From NCBI RefSeq assembly GCF_000423105.1, contig NZ_KE383978.1, positions 124,001 to 188,000 on the forward strand: a stretch of 64,000 nt of DNA, given 5' to 3'. The position numbers and the translations under genes were made by a program. Source of the stretch: Halalkalibacillus halophilus DSM 18494. Its GTDB lineage: Bacteria; Bacillota; Bacilli; Bacillales; Alkalibacillaceae. This document shows positions 61,945 to 64,000 of the stretch, piece by piece. The first letter of the stretch is position 1; every line of letters starts with the position of its first letter. The notes under the pieces are model-generated. The model searched no databases and had not been told where the DNA came from. It saw only the letters and a program-made list of their open reading frames with translations.

Positions 61945-63519
61945 ATGAAGAAAAAGTATCACTCGGATGAGTATTTAGGGACGGGGGTCCAGTGGGGTTC
62001 CTTGATCGTAAGCGGTGGCTTCTTATTGCTCTTTTTATTATTAGCTTTTTTTACACCGGATTTTGCGACGAGCGCTGTAGATGCGTCTTTTAATTTCTCA
62101 GTAGAGTATTTTGGATTATATTGGCAGCTGTTAATGCTTGCTACATTAATCGTCAGTTTAATATTAATGTTTTCCCGTTATGGGCGTGTAAGACTTGGTG
62201 AACAAGCGGCACCAAAATATAGTAACTTCCGCTGGATAGCGATGATTTTAACAACATTGCTAGCTGCAGGTGGAGTGTTCTGGGCTGCTAGCGAGCCGAT
62301 TACACATTATATGGATACACCTCCACTATTTGCAGGTGAAGGTATGAGCGAATGGGAGCGTGTTGTTCCGGGGATGTCACAGGCGTTTTTCCACTGGGGC
62401 TTCTCTGCTTGGGCGATCTTAGGAACAGTTGCTACGATTGTATTGATGTATGCACACTATCATCGTGGCATGCCTTTAAAACCACGTACGATTTTATTCC
62501 CTTTATTTGGCGATAAAATCTTCCGTCGCTTCCACCCATTTGGAATGCTTGCAGATATAACTTCTATTATTGCTGTTGCTGCGGGTACGATTGGTGCAAT
62601 TGGGTTCCTAGGTCTTCAAGCTGCCTATGCTTTTGAAGATATATTTGGAGTACCAAGTAGTTTATTAACTCAAATTTCATTCATTTTAATACTCGTTGTT
62701 ATTGCATCCATTTCTGCGATCACTGGTGTGGATAAAGGGATTCAGACCTTAAGTAGATATAATGTAAGTTTCGCAGTTGTATTAATGATCTTTATTTTGA
62801 TTGTTGGACCGACCCTATTTATCTTTGATGCGTTTGTTGCAGCAGAGGCATTTCAACTTCAAAATTATCTAACCATGAGTATGACACGAGCTGACGGTGC
62901 TTGGCTTGGTTGGTGGACGATCTTCTTCTGGGGTTGGTTTATTGGTTTCGGACCAATGATGGCAATCTTTATTAGTCGAATTTCAAGAGGTCGTACAATT
63001 CGAGAACTTGTTATTGCTGTAGCATTAATTGCTCCAATTGTAAGTAACTTCTGGTTTGCAACAATTGGTGGAACAGGGATCTTCCAAGAGATCAACAATC
63101 CAGGAAGCGTTTCTGAACCGCTGAATGAAGTCGGCCAAGAAGCGGCCGTCGCAGCAATCTTAAGCCAGTTGCCACTAGGTGATATACTAGCTATCGGTTT
63201 CTTGATCATTACAGTAATTTTCGTTGCAACAACAACGGACTCGATGTCATATGCATCTGCGGTTGCTGTTACGGGTAATGATGATCCGAGCAAATATGTT
63301 CGAGTATTCTGGGCTCTTGTTTTTGGTGCTGTAGCCGTGGCATTAATTGTCATTGGTGAAAGTGACGCAGGAGCAAGTGGAGCGGTAGGTATGTTACAGA
63401 ACTTCATTGTCGTAACAGCTGTTCCCGTTTCGTTATTATTGCTCCCACCAGTATGGGATTCTGTAAAAATTGCTGGGAAGCTTGCCATTGAACAAGGAAT
63501 CAAGAAGAAAGACGATTAA
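61945..63519 (+). CDS. BCCT-family transporter (betaine/carnitine/choline type)
   Basis: A 524-residue, 12-span protein with the BCCT hallmarks: GVFWAASEPITHYMDTPP in span 3-4, FFHWGFSAWAILG and FISRISRGRTIRE after span 8. Family members take up osmolytes with sodium or protons. The span 8 aromatic box, usually FYWAWWISWSP, reads FFWGWFIGFGP, so two of the expected tryptophans are Phe. The substrate may therefore differ from glycine betaine. It has an AGGAGG site and its own terminator. Confidence 0.9.
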   Translation: MKKKYHSDEYLGTGVQWGSLIVSGGFLLLFLLLAFFTPDFATSAVDASFNFSVEYFGLYWQLLMLATLIVSLILMFSRYGRVRLGEQAAPKYSNFRWIAMILTTLLAAGGVFWAASEPITHYMDTPPLFAGEGMSEWERVVPGMSQAFFHWGFSAWAILGTVATIVLMYAHYHRGMPLKPRTILFPLFGDKIFRRFHPFGMLADITSIIAVAAGTIGAIGFLGLQAAYAFEDIFGVPSSLLTQISFILILVVIASISAITGVDKGIQTLSRYNVSFAVVLMIFILIVGPTLFIFDAFVAAEAFQLQNYLTMSMTRADGAWLGWWTIFFWGWFIGFGPMMAIFISRISRGRTIRELVIAVALIAPIVSNFWFATIGGTGIFQEINNPGSVSEPLNEVGQEAAVAAILSQLPLGDILAIGFLIITVIFVATTTDSMSYASAVAVTGNDDPSKYVRVFWALVFGAVAVALIVIGESDAGASGAVGMLQNFIVVTAVPVSLLLLPPVWDSVKIAGKLAIEQGIKKKDD

Positions 63520-63528
63520 TCTTTTGAT

Positions 63529-63551
63529 GAGTTCACCAACTTGGTGGGCTC
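63529..63551 (+). terminator. Intrinsic terminator of the BCCT gene
   Basis: A 10-bp stem (GAGTTCACCA / TGGTGGGCTC, two G-U pairs) is followed by TCTTTTTTT. Confidence 0.85.
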
Positions 63552-63594
63552 TCTTTTTTTGCAAATGAAAATATGGTTAGGAAGAATGGTCAAG

Positions 63595-63603
63595 TGGTAT
63601 AAT
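63595..63603 (+). promoter_or_regulatory. Extended -10 element before the thioesterase gene
   Basis: TGGTATAAT, an extended -10, lies 28 bases before the start codon. No convincing -35 is present. Confidence 0.5.
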
Positions 63604-63631
63604 AGTATTATAATAAGAAGAGGTGATTTAT

Positions 63632-64000
63632 ATGGAAGCAAAGCCATGTCTTTATTCGTTAACAGTGAAAAACTCCCACGTGTTGCCACCAGATACAAAT
63701 AGTCACGGAACTTTATTTGGCGGAAAGCTGATGGCTTACTTAGATGATGTAGCAGCAATTGCAGCAACTCGACATGCGCGCATGCCTGTTGTTACCGCTT
63801 CTACTGACTCAGTCGACTTCTTAGCACCAGTAAAATCAGGACACACGATTTGCTTAGAAGCTTTTGTTACGTGGACACACCACACGTCTATGGAGATTTT
63901 TGTGAAAGCCATTACCGAAAATTTATTAACAGGTGAGCGTAAAGTATGTACAACAGCATTCATGACAATGGTTGCTGTGAACGAAAGTGGAAAACCAGTT
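63632..64000 (+). CDS. Acyl-CoA thioesterase, hotdog fold, 3' end missing
   Basis: The first 123 codons are in the window and the frame is open to the last base. The protein has the YkhA/YciA-type motif NSHGTLFGGKLMAYLDDVAAI and TASTDSVDFLAPVKSG, which shape the hotdog active site. It would hydrolyse acyl-CoA thioesters in the cytoplasm. The ATG at 63632 has AAGAGGTGA upstream. It follows the BCCT gene but has its own promoter and is separated by a terminator. Confidence 0.9.
   Translation, partial: MEAKPCLYSLTVKNSHVLPPDTNSHGTLFGGKLMAYLDDVAAIAATRHARMPVVTASTDSVDFLAPVKSGHTICLEAFVTWTHHTSMEIFVKAITENLLTGERKVCTTAFMTMVAVNESGKPV

Noticed and set aside
1..64000. tRNA, rRNA, prophage or insertion-sequence genes
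   Set aside because: Both strands were scanned for characteristic motifs, transposase or integrase proteins and clover-leaf ends; none was found.

Overview
The window is chromosomal DNA of an endospore-forming, low-GC Gram-positive bacterium of the family Bacillaceae, probably moderately halophilic or haloalkaliphilic. This rests on strong GGAGG-type ribosome binding sites with frequent TTG and GTG starts, a CotF-type spore coat protein, and homologues of typical Bacillus genes (typA, luxS, yrrT-mccAB, pst, fra/ydhG, pdxK). Halophily is suggested by very acidic lipoproteins, a betaine-type QAT ABC transporter, a BCCT carrier and a NaChBac-type sodium channel. I cannot name the genus. No rRNA, tRNA, CRISPR array, prophage or intact insertion sequence was seen. 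Both end genes are cut by the window edge.

Layout. 0-9 kb: a degenerate sigma-54-activator-like regulator, an SRPBCC protein with a pterin carbinolamine dehydratase, a small Cys-rich alpha-CTD-like protein, membrane proteins, rlmA, a three-gene betaine-type ABC importer, and a HAD phosphatase. 9-17 kb (minus strand): a diguanylate cyclase, then pstSCAB-phoU behind four PhoP boxes in exact 11-bp phase, then a guanidine-I riboswitch driving two SMR exporters and an MFS gene. 17-31 kb: sodium channel, spore coat protein, the yrrT-luxS-mccA-mccB methionine-to-cysteine operon, pdxK, an MFS gene, a Fur-controlled iron ABC importer fbpABC, cysK, and a GAF-LOV-PAS-PP2C phosphatase that looks like a blue-light receptor. 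31-39 kb: tryptophan catabolism (kynA facing kynU-kynB), a flavin reductase, pabA and a fused pabBC, threonine aldolase, and a lytic transglycosylase. 39.7-41 kb: a small accessory islet with a gene remnant, a HigBA-type toxin-antitoxin pair and a long inverted-repeat element. 41-52 kb: methionine gamma-lyase with a cre site, frataxin-like fra, rarD, an ArsR regulator with an MFS exporter, typA, and a TPR-GGDEF protein. 52-64 kb: a peptide ABC importer, threonine degradation (kbl-tdh), a BCCT carrier and the start of an acyl-CoA thioesterase.

Themes. Sulfur amino acids recur (mccAB, luxS, yrrT, cysK, mgl), as do osmotic and ion homeostasis (QAT importer, BCCT, sodium channel), nutrient-starvation import under PhoP and Fur, and aromatic and one-carbon metabolism (kyn genes beside pab genes).

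The most unusual structure is not a gene. Eight intergenic spacers (near 4.4, 17.9, 18.8, 24.6, 32.7, 43.7, 58.4 and 61.0 kb) each hold a degenerate tandem array with a 20-21 bp period, about two turns of the DNA helix. The arrays belong to at least five sequence families. Several alternate two sub-units. They lie behind gene 3' ends in convergent or tandem spacers and never in a divergent one. I know of no described function for them.
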